64,000 nucleotides of DNA, from the NCBI GenBank assembly GCA_045538735.1, contig JAZSRY010000069.1, positions 13,153-77,152 of the forward strand, written 5' to 3'. The position numbers were made by a program, and so were the translations under genes. This DNA comes from SIG459 sp045538735 (GTDB lineage Bacteria > Bacillota > Clostridia > Oscillospirales > Oscillospiraceae). A model generated the notes under the pieces. The model searched no databases. It worked only from the letters and a program-made list of their open reading frames with translations, and was not told the origin of the DNA. Of this stretch, positions 52,219 to 61,920 are shown piece after piece (position 1 is the first letter of the stretch; each line of letters begins with the position of its first letter).

Positions 52219-54105
52219 TCAGCTTCTTTCAAGCTGCTGCTTGTCGTATTGCAGAGTATAGAGATGGTGGTAGCGGCCGTGGAGGCGGAGCAGCTCCTGA
52301 TGAGTTCCCTGCTCTATAATCTCGCCGTGGCTCAGCAAAATGATGTTGTCCGCGTGCTGAATAGTGCTGAGGCGGTGGGCAACTATGAGCATTGTGCCTA
52401 TGTTGCGCATTTTCTCAAGGCTGTCCTGAATGAGCAGCTCGGTCTCCGTGTCAATATTTGCCGTTGCCTCGTCCAGAATCATAACGGAGGGGCGGTGGAC
52501 AATGGTGCGGGCGAAGCTGAGAAGCTGGCGCTGACCTGCGGAGAAGTTGTTGCCGCGCTCTCTGACGGGCTCGTCGAGACCCTCATCAAGGCGGGAGATG
52601 AATCTGTCTGCATTCACATAGCGGCAGGCATCCATAACCGTCTCGTCGCTGATATCCTCGCTGCGGAGGAGGATATTGCTGCGGATGGTGCCTGAGAAGA
52701 GGAAAACATCCTGCAGCATCTGGCCGAAGTGGCGGCGGAGGGAGGAGATTTTGATTTTCCTTATATCAATGCCGTCAATGAGAATCTGACCTTTTTGTAT
52801 GTCGTAGTTGCGGCAGATGAGGGACAAAATCGTGGTTTTGCCGCTGCCTGTGGCGCCTACGAAGGCCACAGTCTGCTTTGGATCGATATGGAAGGAGACT
52901 CCCTTGAGCACCCATTCATCGGCTTTATAGGCAAACCAAACATCGCGGAACTCAATTTCGCCTTTTATTTCGTCAAGCTCGATGGCGTCGCTCTCGTCAA
53001 CAATTTGGGGCTCCATATCGAAAACGGTGAAAATCTTTTCTGCGGAGGCAAAAGCAGACTGGAGCATGTTGAACTGTTCCGCAAGAGTCTGAATGGGGTT
53101 AAAGAACTTATTGACATACATGTAGAAGCTGACAACAATCCAGCTTTCTATGTGCTGACCGAGGAATGTGGCGTCTTTTATGTAGCCTCTGCCGCCCAGA
53201 TAGAGAAGACAGAGCACGGAGGAGATGTAGAGCATATATACCATGGGACGGAAAATACCGAAAACGAAAAGCTGATTGCGTTTGGCCTTTCGCAAAGCGG
53301 CGCTTTTTCCAAGAAATTCGGAAAGTTTTCTGTCCTGGCGGTTGAAAATCTGGGTGATTTTGATGCCGGAAAGATTTTCGGAGAGATAGGTGTTTATATC
53401 CGTTGTGCCGTCTTTCACCTTTCTGTGTGCCCTGCGGGAGAAAAGACGGAAGATGATGGTGAAAAGCAGCACAAAGGGGACGAAGCAAAGCACCATCAGG
53501 GTGAGGGCATAGTTCAGCGCAAGCATCGCAACAAGAACACCCAGTATGACCATCACGTTTTTCACCAGATTCACAAGGATGTTGGTGAACATCATGCTTA
53601 TGGCGTTGGTGTCATTGCAGACGCGGGTGACAAGCTTGCCCACGGGAATACCGTTAAGCTGCTCGTGGGAGAGGCTTTGAATATGGGTGAATATATCTTC
53701 TCTCAGCTCCGAGAGGATCTTCTGGCCTGTTTTCTGGAGTATAATGGCCTGAGCATAGGTGCAGACCATGGATACGACCAGCAAGCTGCCGTAGATAGCC
53801 ACCAGAATGAGGAGATAGCTCATCTCGAAGCGCTCTTTTATAGTCTCTTCGATGTGACCTATTATCAGAGGGGAGATAACATCATAAGCTATACTGAAGA
53901 GCATAATGATAAGAGCCAAAAGAAACTGCTTCCAGTGGGGCTTTGCATAGCGGAGAAGGCGGACAATAATTTCGCCATCGGGCATGTTGCGGTCGAAGCC
54001 CATGTCCTCCTTCTTGTTTTTCACCATAGCAAAGGCTATGAGGAAGATAAGGGAAACGCAGCCTATTATGGCGCCGACTATGAGAATGGGGAGGTATTCC
54101 TTCAT
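52219..54105 (-). CDS. ABC exporter, ATPase-permease half (second subunit)
   Basis: The 628-residue half-transporter has an extra N-terminal helix, a six-helix exporter domain and an ATPase with Walker A GATGSGKTT, signature NFSAGQRQLLSFAR, Walker B VMILDEATANID and switch VAHRLS. Start and the partner's stop overlap (ATGA), so the two halves form a heterodimer of the BmrCD/YheIH type. In heterodimeric exporters one site is often degenerate; here the motifs look intact. Confidence 0.93.
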   Translation of the reverse strand: MKEYLPILIVGAIIGCVSLIFLIAFAMVKNKKEDMGFDRNMPDGEIIVRLLRYAKPHWKQFLLALIIMLFSIAYDVISPLIIGHIEETIKERFEMSYLLILVAIYGSLLVVSMVCTYAQAIILQKTGQKILSELREDIFTHIQSLSHEQLNGIPVGKLVTRVCNDTNAISMMFTNILVNLVKNVMVILGVLVAMLALNYALTLMVLCFVPFVLLFTIIFRLFSRRAHRKVKDGTTDINTYLSENLSGIKITQIFNRQDRKLSEFLGKSAALRKAKRNQLFVFGIFRPMVYMLYISSVLCLLYLGGRGYIKDATFLGQHIESWIVVSFYMYVNKFFNPIQTLAEQFNMLQSAFASAEKIFTVFDMEPQIVDESDAIELDEIKGEIEFRDVWFAYKADEWVLKGVSFHIDPKQTVAFVGATGSGKTTILSLICRNYDIQKGQILIDGIDIRKIKISSLRRHFGQMLQDVFLFSGTIRSNILLRSEDISDETVMDACRYVNADRFISRLDEGLDEPVRERGNNFSAGQRQLLSFARTIVHRPSVMILDEATANIDTETELLIQDSLEKMRNIGTMLIVAHRLSTIQHADNIILLSHGEIIEQGTHQELLRLHGRYHHLYTLQYDKQQLERS

Positions 54106-55916
54106 CAGTCCAGACCTCCTTCCTCTTCAAGACGCTGGAGATCCACCATTTTGCGGTAAGCGCTGCAGGAAGCATAAAGCTCGCTGTGGCTGCCCACGGC
54201 GGCAACGCGACCCTCGTCAATGAAAATGATCTTGTCCATCTGCTCGATGGTGGAAACCCGGTGGGCTATGAGTATGGTGCTGCGCCCTGCGCGGGTGCGG
54301 CGGAGGTTTTCCAGAATGGAGCGCTCGGTTTTGGTATCAACGGCGGAGACAGAGTCATCCAGAATCAAAATGGCGGCATCGCGCATAAGGGCTCTCGCAA
54401 TGCTGATGCGCTGCTTCTGTCCGCCGGAAACGGTGACGCCTCGCTCGCCAAGAACGGTTGCATAGCCCTGGCTGAACTCGACTATATTTCCGTCAACATC
54501 GGCAAGTATTGCGACGGAGCGGACGGATTCTATGTCGGAGGAGTCCACACCGAAGGAGATGTTGTTTTCAATGGTGTCGGAGAAAAGGAAGTTATCCTGA
54601 GGCACATAGGCGCAGGCATCTCTCACGGAGCGGATGGAGAGAGTGTTCACATCCTGCCCGTCAATAAATATGCTTCCGTCGGGAACATTGTAGGAGCGGA
54701 GGATAAGGTCAACAATAGTGGTTTTGCCGCTGCCCGTTCTTCCCGCAAGACCCACATTTTCCCCTGCTTCAATGGTGAAGGAGACGTCTTTAAGAACATC
54801 ATATTCCCCGTCGGGATAGCGGAAAGTGAGGTTCCGGAACTCGATGCTGCCCTTGGGCTCGGTGAGGTCGCGGACACCCTCCGCGTCTTTAACGTCAACC
54901 CCGGCATCCATCAGCTCGCTTACGCGGCTGAGACTGGCCTTGCCGCGGGCGGTCAGGTCAATGAGCTCGCTTACGGCCATAATGGGCCATACAATGGTGG
55001 TGAAATAGCCGATGAACTCCATGAGCTGACCTGCGTTGAACTCGCCCTTCCAGACCAGATAGCCGCCGTAGCCCAGAATAACGCAGATAACGCTTTCAAC
55101 AAAAAGGATGACCATCACGCGCATCAGCATAGCGGTGCGGGTGAAGCTTATGTTCGTCTTCTCGTTTTCTATGTTGAGCTTTTTGAAAGCGAGAAGTTCC
55201 TTTGACTCTTTAACAAAGGCCTTGATAACGGCGATGCCGGAAAAGCTCTCCTGAGAAAAATCGGAAAGGCGGGAGAAGGCAGCTTGTCTTGCACGCCACT
55301 TTTTGCTCATATAGTTTCCCACAATGGTGCTGCAGCCTAAAAGCAGAGCCATAGGTATAAGGGCAAAAACAGTGAGGGTTCGGTCCATATTCCACATTTT
55401 TATTATGGCCATAGTGCCCAGTATAAGGGCATCCAGCAGCATCAGAAAGCCGCTGCCGAAGCATTCGTGGATGGTTTCAAGGTCGTTGGTGAAAAGACTC
55501 ATAAGGTTGCCCACCTTGTTCACCTGATAATACTGGGTGGAAAGATGGCGGGCATGGTCAAACATAGCGTTTCTCAGGTCGGTCTCAACGCGGATTGCGG
55601 AGCCGAAGATGAAAATTCGCCAGAGAAAACGGCCGATTACGATGATGATGATTATGCAGAGCATGGGCAGGCAAATGCTGTCCAGAAGAAAGTCCATGTC
55701 AAAGACCTTCTGAACGCCCTCGTGGAGCACATAGCCATCGTTCATGCCGTTTATGATAAGCTGATAGAAATTGGGTATAAGCAGCTGAAAATAGTCAACG
55801 GCAAGAAGGGCAAGAAGACCCAGCGCAAGCCGCGGTGCATATTTAAGATAATAGCGGTTTATGTATTTGCCGAATATCATTTCGGGGGAACTCCTTAAAA
55901 ATCGATTGAATTCCAT
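54105..55916 (-). CDS. ABC exporter, ATPase-permease half (first subunit)
   Basis: The 603-residue protein has a six-helix exporter domain and an ATPase: Walker A GRTGSGKTT, signature TVSGGQKQRISIARAL, Walker B ILILDDSVSAVD. The Asp in place of the usual catalytic Glu after Walker B (LDDS) is the pattern of the degenerate site in heterodimeric exporters. It starts at ATG 55916 and drives the three-gene exporter/MATE set. Confidence 0.93.
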   Translation of the reverse strand: MEFNRFLRSSPEMIFGKYINRYYLKYAPRLALGLLALLAVDYFQLLIPNFYQLIINGMNDGYVLHEGVQKVFDMDFLLDSICLPMLCIIIIIVIGRFLWRIFIFGSAIRVETDLRNAMFDHARHLSTQYYQVNKVGNLMSLFTNDLETIHECFGSGFLMLLDALILGTMAIIKMWNMDRTLTVFALIPMALLLGCSTIVGNYMSKKWRARQAAFSRLSDFSQESFSGIAVIKAFVKESKELLAFKKLNIENEKTNISFTRTAMLMRVMVILFVESVICVILGYGGYLVWKGEFNAGQLMEFIGYFTTIVWPIMAVSELIDLTARGKASLSRVSELMDAGVDVKDAEGVRDLTEPKGSIEFRNLTFRYPDGEYDVLKDVSFTIEAGENVGLAGRTGSGKTTIVDLILRSYNVPDGSIFIDGQDVNTLSIRSVRDACAYVPQDNFLFSDTIENNISFGVDSSDIESVRSVAILADVDGNIVEFSQGYATVLGERGVTVSGGQKQRISIARALMRDAAILILDDSVSAVDTKTERSILENLRRTRAGRSTILIAHRVSTIEQMDKIIFIDEGRVAAVGSHSELYASCSAYRKMVDLQRLEEEGGLD

Positions 55917-55958
55917 TATTATATATCAAAAATAAGGGAAATGGAAGAGCGGAGGATA

Positions 55959-55981
55959 TAAAAAACCCGCGGTGCCGTGGG
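55959..55981 (-). terminator. Terminator of the probable 6S RNA
   Basis: On the minus strand CCCACGG CA CCGCGGG is followed by six T. Confidence 0.7.
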
Positions 55982-56110
55982 GATCCATAATAACCTGCAG
56001 CATGTGCAGGTGGGTCGCCTCCTCACCGCTTCGCTGCTTCCAACGTCCGTTCCCGGTCAAAGCCGACAACGGGAGGCCTGCAATTCACGGCGAGAGCCCG
56101 GCATCCCTTA
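55960..56110 (-). ncRNA. ssrS: Probable 6S RNA
   Basis: Read on the minus strand the 150-base spacer folds into a rod: GCCGTG near the 5' end pairs with CACGGC near the 3' end. Next inside, GCAGG pairs with CCTGC and CCTCC with GGAGG around a central region. GCGAAGCGG-TGAGGAGGCGACC resembles the conserved 3' side of Firmicute 6S RNA. A CCTGCA/TGCAGG hairpin can compete with the outer stem, as in 6S. It ends in a hairpin plus T-run (55959-55981). 6S sequesters sigma-A RNA polymerase. Ends are approximate. Confidence 0.55.
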
Positions 56111-56197
56111 TGAAAAATGTAGGTCCATACGGATCCTGATTCCACGAACACCGCAGGCAAAAAATTCCTGCGATTGATTTAATTTTTCAAATACAAT

Positions 56198-56470
56198 TTA
56201 CTCTTCGTCTTCCTCGGCATAAAGCTCCTCCATATAAAGAGCATAAACCTTCTGCAGAGTTTCCTCGTCGTCCACGCTTGCATACTCGATGCCGTCTGCG
56301 GTCTGGATTTCCTGAAGGATAACGAAACCGTAGTCAGGGTCATCCTCGCTCATGTCGGCGGGCAGGAAAATGCCGTATACATTTGCGCCGAACTCAACTG
56401 CGTCAATAACTTCAAGGCGGAAAGTTGCGCCCTCGTCATCGGTAAGGCTGATGAAAATTCCCTCGTCCAT
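56198..56470 (-). CDS. DUF1292 family protein, second copy
   Basis: The 90-residue acidic protein has ISLTDDEGATFRLEVIDAVEFGANVYGIFLP, GFVILQEI and the closing ETLQKVYALYMEELYAE, the DUF1292 pattern. It is preceded by GGAGGT. The function is unknown; paralogue at 27318. Confidence 0.85.
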   Translation of the reverse strand: MDEGIFISLTDDEGATFRLEVIDAVEFGANVYGIFLPADMSEDDPDYGFVILQEIQTADGIEYASVDDEETLQKVYALYMEELYAEEDEE

Positions 56471-56539
56471 AGTTGACCTCCAAAAGTGTTTTCTGATGTC
56501 TTAATTGTAAACTATAGACGAGCTAAAATCAATGGTATT

Positions 56540-56830
56540 TTATGAACCAAGGTCTTCCAAAAGCTTTTGCAGGGAGTCCTCGTCGGAAACGGCAATTCCC
56601 GTGCTGAGCTTATTCCTGTCGGAACTGGGAAGATTTTCGATTTTTATATCCGTTACCGCAAGAGGGTTTTCGTTGTCCGTACCGGAAAAAACCGCAACCC
56701 GCCCCGAATGCTCCCTGAGAACAAAGCTGTCCTCCCGAATGTGGCGGAAGTCAGCGGCGGTAAAGACCACCATTGTGAGGGCTATTGCCATCATTGCTAT
56801 GCACGCTATTATTCTTATGCCGAATCGCAC
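56540..56830 (-). CDS. BofC C-terminal-like membrane-anchored protein
   Basis: The 96-residue protein starts with GTG behind AAGGAGG. One membrane helix (about 6-26) leads to an outside domain, FVLREHSGRVAVFSGTDNENPLAVTDIKIENLP...GIAVSDEDSLQKLLEDLG, which follows the BofC C-terminal pattern. BofC controls the SpoIVB-dependent sigma-K checkpoint in Bacillus; in Clostridia the domain is broader and its role is unproven. Divergent from PBP1A. Confidence 0.65.
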   Translation of the reverse strand: MRFGIRIIACIAMMAIALTMVVFTAADFRHIREDSFVLREHSGRVAVFSGTDNENPLAVTDIKIENLPSSDRNKLSTGIAVSDEDSLQKLLEDLGS

Positions 56831-57015
56831 AGATATATTCCTCCTTAAAATTAATTTCTTTTCCGAATATTCTCTCCTTTATAGGGAGAAAAAATACGGA
56901 TTGGAGGAAAATTTACAAATTCGATGCACCTTGTTGACAAAATGTGCTATACTATTTTGGAATCATGTAGTATGATTAGTGTGAACCGATATGCAGAAAC
57001 GGAGGCGCAGCCTTT

Positions 57016-59397
57016 TTGGATAGGAAGAAAGTTAAAAAAATAATAGGCACAACGGCGGATACCACTGCAGGTGTCGTCGGCGGTTTGTTGCGCCTTGGCC
57101 TGAAGGTTGTTGTCAGCATATTGCTGGTTACAATCGTCACCGGCCTGCTTTTCACATGTGTTTTTGCCTATTATATCAAGACAAGCGTCAACCCCACTTT
57201 GGAAACCGACCTTGAGGACTATAAGGTAAGCCTTTCCAGTACCATCTGGTTTACCGATTCCGACGGTGTGGATAAGGAGCTTGTCCGCCTCAATACCACC
57301 AAAAACCGTGTTTGGGTGGATTATGAGAATATTCCCGAGGATATGGAGCATGCTCTTGTAGCCATCGAGGACAAGCGTTTTTATGAGCATAAGGGCGTTG
57401 ACTGGTACCGCAGCACCGGCGCGGTTATACAGATGTTCTTTGCTATGAGCAACGATTTCGGCGGCTCCACCATCACTCAGCAGCTTGTCAAGAACGTGAC
57501 GGGCAAGGATGAAGGCCTTGTTATGCGAAAGCTGGTGGAGATTTTCCAGGCTCTCGAGCTGGAAAAGACCTACGATAAGTCGGAGATAATCGAATGGTAT
57601 CTCAACTTCGTATATTTCGGAAATGCCTGCTACGGAATCCAGACCGCATCCCAGACCTATTTCGGCAAGGATGTATGGGATCTCTCTCTGGCGGAGTGCG
57701 CCAGCATTGTGGGCATAACCAACAACCCCTCCAAGTATGACCCCTTCCGCGACCAGATGATATACGATTCCGATCTTGATGAGACCAAGACCTGCCGCCA
57801 GTGGAACAAGTACCGTCAGGAACTTATCCTTTTCGAAATGTACGATCAGGGCTATATAAGCTATGACGAATATCAGGACGCAGTGGCTGAAGAGCTCGTG
57901 TTTGTCCGCAGTGAAAACGAGGGCTATAAGGACGCCATTTACAGCTGGTATGAAGAGGCTGTCATCGAGGCCGTTCATGCCGACCTTATGGAGAGACTTG
58001 ACCTCAGCTCCGAAGCTGCAACCGACCTTCTCTACTTCGGCGGTCTGCAGATTTACTGCTGCATGGACCCCGATATTCAGGCTATTGTTGATTCGGTCTA
58101 TGAAGACACCGATACATTCCCCAAGGGCTATTACTACACCAACCAGCAGCTCCAGTCCGCCATTGTCCTTATGGACCCCTATACAGGACAGGTAAAGGCT
58201 CTTTCCGGCGGTGTCGGCGAAAAGACCGAGCGCTTCGGCACAAACCGAGCAACCCAGTCCAAGCGTTCCCCCGGTTCTTCCTTCAAACCCGTTGCTTCCT
58301 ATGGTCCCGCTTTTGAATACGGACTTATTACTCAGTATACCCTTGTAAACGACTCTCCCAACATCCGTCTGAGAGGCACATGGTGGTATCCCACCAACAG
58401 CCCCAACAGCTATGATGACATCATAACTATAAGACGCGCCATCACTCTTTCTAAAAACACCGTTGCCGCACAGATAATTGATAAGCTCACCCCTCAGGCA
58501 TCCTATGACTTCCTTACCCAGAGACTGGGCTTCACCTCTCTGGTGCCCAACGATATCGCATATTCTCCCATGGCACTGGGTTCTCTCACCGAAGGCGTCA
58601 CCGTTCTGGAAATGGCTCAGGCTTACTGCGCCTTCGTCAACAACGGTATCTTCACAAAGGCCCGCCTTTACACAAAGATCCTGGGCCCCGACGGAGAGGT
58701 CATAATCGACAACCAGCCCAAGACCAACATTGCCTTCTCTCCCAATACCGCAGCCAATATGTGCAGCATGCTGCAGAATGCCGTTGCTGCAGGTACGGGC
58801 GGCAATGCGTATTTCGGCGGAATGGCCGTTGCGGGAAAAACCGGTACCACCAGCGCAAACCATGACCGTTATTTCTGCGGCTTCACTCCCTATTATGTGG
58901 CTGCGGTATGGACGGGCTATGATATGCCTGCCCCCATGTATGTATGGGGCAACCCCGCTGCCCAGATTTTCAAGCGTGTAATGCAGCCCATTCATGCCGA
59001 GCTTCCCTATAGAAGCTTCCCGGCGCCTATCCTCGGTGCTCCCACCAATATCTTCGGAGATCTGGAGGAGGAATTGGAAGAGCAGGAAAAGAAGAAGGAA
59101 GAGGAAGAAAAGAAGAAGAAAGAAGAAGAGGAAAAGAAGAAGCAGGAAGAGGAAGCTGCAAAGCAGAGTCCTTCTCCCAGTCCTTCTCCCAGCCCCTCTC
59201 CCAGCCCCTCTCCAACACCTACGCCTACACCTACGACCACGACCACGCCTACTCCCACGCCTACACCTGCCGCTCCCACACCTACGGAGCCGGTTCAGAG
59301 TCCGGAAGGAGAAGGCCCGGTTGATGAGGGCGAAGGTGGCGACACTAATCTTACGGGCACTGAAAGCACACCTGCGCCCGGAGAGCCTGTTGGCTGA
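57016..59397 (+). CDS. Class A penicillin-binding protein (PBP1A)
   Basis: The 793-residue bifunctional peptidoglycan synthase starts with TTG behind GGAGG (spacing about 11, weak). Membrane helix at about 27-55; GT51 glycosyltransferase with the catalytic Glu118 in VAIEDKRFYEHKG and STITQQLVKN; transpeptidase with Ser421-x-x-Lys424 in SPGSSFKP, SKNTVA and KTGTT (Lys608 onward). The C-terminal extension (about 675-793) is a charged Glu/Lys coiled stretch, then a long Pro/Thr/Ser linker and an acidic end, all outside the cell. Such tails probably reach into or through the wall. Confidence 0.94.
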   Translation: MDRKKVKKIIGTTADTTAGVVGGLLRLGLKVVVSILLVTIVTGLLFTCVFAYYIKTSVNPTLETDLEDYKVSLSSTIWFTDSDGVDKELVRLNTTKNRVWVDYENIPEDMEHALVAIEDKRFYEHKGVDWYRSTGAVIQMFFAMSNDFGGSTITQQLVKNVTGKDEGLVMRKLVEIFQALELEKTYDKSEIIEWYLNFVYFGNACYGIQTASQTYFGKDVWDLSLAECASIVGITNNPSKYDPFRDQMIYDSDLDETKTCRQWNKYRQELILFEMYDQGYISYDEYQDAVAEELVFVRSENEGYKDAIYSWYEEAVIEAVHADLMERLDLSSEAATDLLYFGGLQIYCCMDPDIQAIVDSVYEDTDTFPKGYYYTNQQLQSAIVLMDPYTGQVKALSGGVGEKTERFGTNRATQSKRSPGSSFKPVASYGPAFEYGLITQYTLVNDSPNIRLRGTWWYPTNSPNSYDDIITIRRAITLSKNTVAAQIIDKLTPQASYDFLTQRLGFTSLVPNDIAYSPMALGSLTEGVTVLEMAQAYCAFVNNGIFTKARLYTKILGPDGEVIIDNQPKTNIAFSPNTAANMCSMLQNAVAAGTGGNAYFGGMAVAGKTGTTSANHDRYFCGFTPYYVAAVWTGYDMPAPMYVWGNPAAQIFKRVMQPIHAELPYRSFPAPILGAPTNIFGDLEEELEEQEKKKEEEEKKKKEEEEKKKQEEEAAKQSPSPSPSPSPSPSPSPTPTPTPTTTTTPTPTPTPAAPTPTEPVQSPEGEGPVDEGEGGDTNLTGTESTPAPGEPVG

Positions 59398-59408
59398 AAT
59401 AATTGAAA

Positions 59409-59443
59409 CAAAAAAGCTGCATCCGTATGGATGCAGCTTTTTG
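59409..59443 (+). terminator. Terminator after PBP1A
   Basis: AAAGCTGCATCC GTAT GGATGCAGCTTT with A and T runs. Confidence 0.9.
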
Positions 59444-59516
59444 TGTCTATGCACTTGCGAAATGGCGGTGCATAGGATAAAATATCTGCAGATAATTCCT
59501 TTATGCGGAGAAATAA

Positions 59517-60998
59517 ATGGAACTTTTTCTTATTAACAATGACTATAAATATGCAGTGGAGCAGATAATGCTCATGCTTTTCCCCCAGGAGAGCCCTGTC
59601 TATCCTCAAAAGGCCTCAGGCTGCCTGAAGGCGGAGGTGAAGCTCAGCGAGGGTGAAAGCTTTGTGACAGCCACCACGGTCATAACCGATGCCGGGGGCA
59701 AAAGATACAAAGGCAAGGCTGCCGTCAGCAAGGAGCATTTCAGCGATGCAATTGTTGAGCAGCGTTTTCGCCAACGTGCGGCAAAGCTGAGTTTTTACAG
59801 AGCAGGCTTAAAGCTTTTGGGTAAAAAACCCGTGTGGGGCGCTCTCAGCGGCATCCGCCCGGGCAAGCTGATGAGCGATCTTCTGGAAAGCGGGCTCAGC
59901 GACAAAGCTGCCCTCAGCCGCTTTGTGAAGCTTTATGACGCTTCTCCCGAAAGGGCGGAGCTTTGCCTCCATACTGCCCATGCCTCCCGCGCCGTAACGG
60001 AAAAGCTGGGCAAAAAGGATGTCTGCCTCTATCTTGGCGTGCCCTTCTGCCCCACCCGCTGCGCTTATTGCTCTTTTGTAAGCCAGTCCGTTGAGAAGAG
60101 CATGAAACTGATAGCTCCTTTTGTTGAAGCGCTGATGGAGGATATCGAAGCCACCGCCGAAACGGTTAACGAGCTTGGCCTTAATGTGATTGCCCTTTAT
60201 CTGGGAGGCGGCACTCCCACAACTCTTTCCGCGGAGCAGCTGGACGCCGTGCTCTGCGCCCTCCACGAAAAGTTCGATTTGTCCTCCTGCGGAGAAATCA
60301 CCGTGGAGGCAGGCAGACCGGACACCATAAGCCGCGATAAACTGAGTGTTATGCGCCGCTGGGGAGTGAGCCGCGTCAGCGTAAATCCCCAGACCATGAG
60401 CGATAAGGTGCTGGAGATAATCGGCCGCCGCCACAGTGCGGAGGATGTGCTGAAGGCACTGGAGCTTGTCCGTGAGGTAGGAGGCTTTGAGGTGAATATG
60501 GATCTCATCGCAGGACTGCCAGGAGATGATATCGAAAGCTTTGCCCGCACCATGGAAACGGTGCTTGCCCTCTCTCCCGAAAATATAACCGTCCACACTC
60601 TTTCTCTGAAAAAAGGCTCCCGCATAACTCTTGAGGGCACCCGAATCCCCGGAGCGGAAGAGGTTGAAGAGATGGTGGAGCTCTCCCGAAAAGCCCTGAG
60701 CGAAGCCGACTATACCCCCTATTATCTCTACCGCCAGAAGTTTATGTCCGGAGGACTTGAAAATGTGGGCTGGAGTAAGAGCGGCAGCGATAATCTCTAT
60801 AATATCTGCATAATGGAGGAGCTTTGCTCCATAATAGCCATGGGTGCGGGCGCATCCACAAAGCTCGTCACCGGCACGGGAAGACTTGAACGCTTCTTTG
60901 CCCCCAAGTATCCTCAGGAATATATCGCGGACATAGACAAAACCTGCGCCAAAAAATCTATAATAAAGGAGTTTTACGATGGCTTATCAGCTGAATGA
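59517..60998 (+). CDS. hemZ: HemZ-type coproporphyrinogen dehydrogenase (radical SAM)
   Basis: The 493-residue protein carries the radical SAM triad CPTRCAYC (Cys178, 182, 185), followed by LYLGGGTPTTLS and EAGRPDTISRDKL, and fits the HemN/HemZ family with the HemZ-specific N-terminal domain of about 170 residues. It would convert coproporphyrinogen III oxygen-independently, though many members have other roles. The 3' end overlaps the next gene by 20 bases. Confidence 0.9.
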   Translation: MELFLINNDYKYAVEQIMLMLFPQESPVYPQKASGCLKAEVKLSEGESFVTATTVITDAGGKRYKGKAAVSKEHFSDAIVEQRFRQRAAKLSFYRAGLKLLGKKPVWGALSGIRPGKLMSDLLESGLSDKAALSRFVKLYDASPERAELCLHTAHASRAVTEKLGKKDVCLYLGVPFCPTRCAYCSFVSQSVEKSMKLIAPFVEALMEDIEATAETVNELGLNVIALYLGGGTPTTLSAEQLDAVLCALHEKFDLSSCGEITVEAGRPDTISRDKLSVMRRWGVSRVSVNPQTMSDKVLEIIGRRHSAEDVLKALELVREVGGFEVNMDLIAGLPGDDIESFARTMETVLALSPENITVHTLSLKKGSRITLEGTRIPGAEEVEEMVELSRKALSEADYTPYYLYRQKFMSGGLENVGWSKSGSDNLYNICIMEELCSIIAMGAGASTKLVTGTGRLERFFAPKYPQEYIADIDKTCAKKSIIKEFYDGLSAE

Positions 60999-61914
60999 TA
61001 TTAATTTCCGCACAGTTTCCGACCCCCAAAGCTTCGTTAAAGAATGCGATGAGCTTTACCGCGAAAAGGTCAGCAAGGCCGCTGACAGAATAATCGAGAA
61101 TATGGAACGCAGCCCCATCGTGCTCCTTTCGGGTCCCAGCGGAAGCGGCAAGACCACAACCGCAATGAAAATTGCCGAGGAACTCAATAATCGCGGTGTC
61201 GGCACCTACAGCGTGGGAATGGACGATTATTTCCGCACTGTTGACCCCGCTACCGCACCCCGCACTCCCGAGGGTGAGCTTGATTTGGAATCCCCCCTCT
61301 GCCTGGATATGGAGCTGCTCAATGAGCATTTTACCAAGCTTTCCATGGGCGAGCGCATCTATGTGCCCAAGTATGAATTCTCCCGCCGCATGCGCATCCT
61401 TGAGCCCAGCAAGTCCATTAAGCTGAAAAAGAATGAGGTAGTGGTTTTCGAGGGCATCCACGCTCTCAACGACTCCATCACAGATGTTCACCCCGAGGCA
61501 TTCAAGCTTTATATCTCTGCCCGCAGCGATGTTGAGTTTGAGGGTAAGGTGGTTTTCAAGCGCACATGGTTCCGCCTGATGCGCCGTATGGTTCGCGACA
61601 GCAAGTTCCGCGGCACCGATCCTTCCGAAACCCTTAAAATGTGGGCAAATGTCCGCCGCGGCGAAAAGCACTATATTTCCCCCTTCAAGGACAAGGCGGA
61701 TTTGCAGTTTGATACCTCCTTCGCCTATGAGCCTGCAGTTTTCAATGCTCAGGCAACCCGCCTTTTCAAGGCCATTCCTGAAGGAATAGAGCGCTTCGAT
61801 GAGCTGAGGGAGGTTCTTCCCGCTTTGCAGCTTTTCGGAGTTATAGACGAAGAGCTTGTTGCCCCTGATGCCCTTATCCGCGAATTTTTGGGCGGCGGCA
61901 TCTACGAATATTAA
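60979..61914 (+). CDS. Uridine kinase-like nucleoside kinase
   Basis: The 311-residue P-loop protein has LSGPSGSGKTTTAMKIAEEL (Walker A at 52-60), VGMDDYFRTVDPATAPRTPEGELDLESP and VVFEGIHALNDSITDV, the uridine kinase/phosphoribulokinase pattern. It has AAAGGAG in front within hemZ. It is larger than typical Udk (about 210), with N-terminal and C-terminal extensions common in Clostridia. The substrate is uncertain. Confidence 0.85.
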   Translation: MAYQLNDINFRTVSDPQSFVKECDELYREKVSKAADRIIENMERSPIVLLSGPSGSGKTTTAMKIAEELNNRGVGTYSVGMDDYFRTVDPATAPRTPEGELDLESPLCLDMELLNEHFTKLSMGERIYVPKYEFSRRMRILEPSKSIKLKKNEVVVFEGIHALNDSITDVHPEAFKLYISARSDVEFEGKVVFKRTWFRLMRRMVRDSKFRGTDPSETLKMWANVRRGEKHYISPFKDKADLQFDTSFAYEPAVFNAQATRLFKAIPEGIERFDELREVLPALQLFGVIDEELVAPDALIREFLGGGIYEY

Positions 61915-61920
61915 TTCAAT

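Noticed and set aside
52729..54159. 476-codon frame antisense to the ABC exporter
   Set aside because: The opposite strand has all ABC motifs; this frame is Gly/Ala/Glu/His-rich shadow sequence.
55960..56110. SRP RNA instead of 6S RNA
   Set aside because: GGAAGCAGC is present, but it is not placed next to a GGAA-type loop as in the SRP domain IV hairpin, and the conserved GTCAGGTC-type strand is missing.
59160..59290. Short tandem repeats as CRISPR or satellite
   Set aside because: They are in frame and encode Ser/Thr-Pro linkers of PBP1A; there are no spacers of constant length. I saw no CRISPR array anywhere in the window.
56947..59454. 835-codon open frame antisense to PBP1A
   Set aside because: It lies fully opposite an unmistakable PBP1A gene, has low-complexity Arg/Leu stretches mirroring the Pro/Thr linker and lacks family features; it follows from the codon bias of the real gene.
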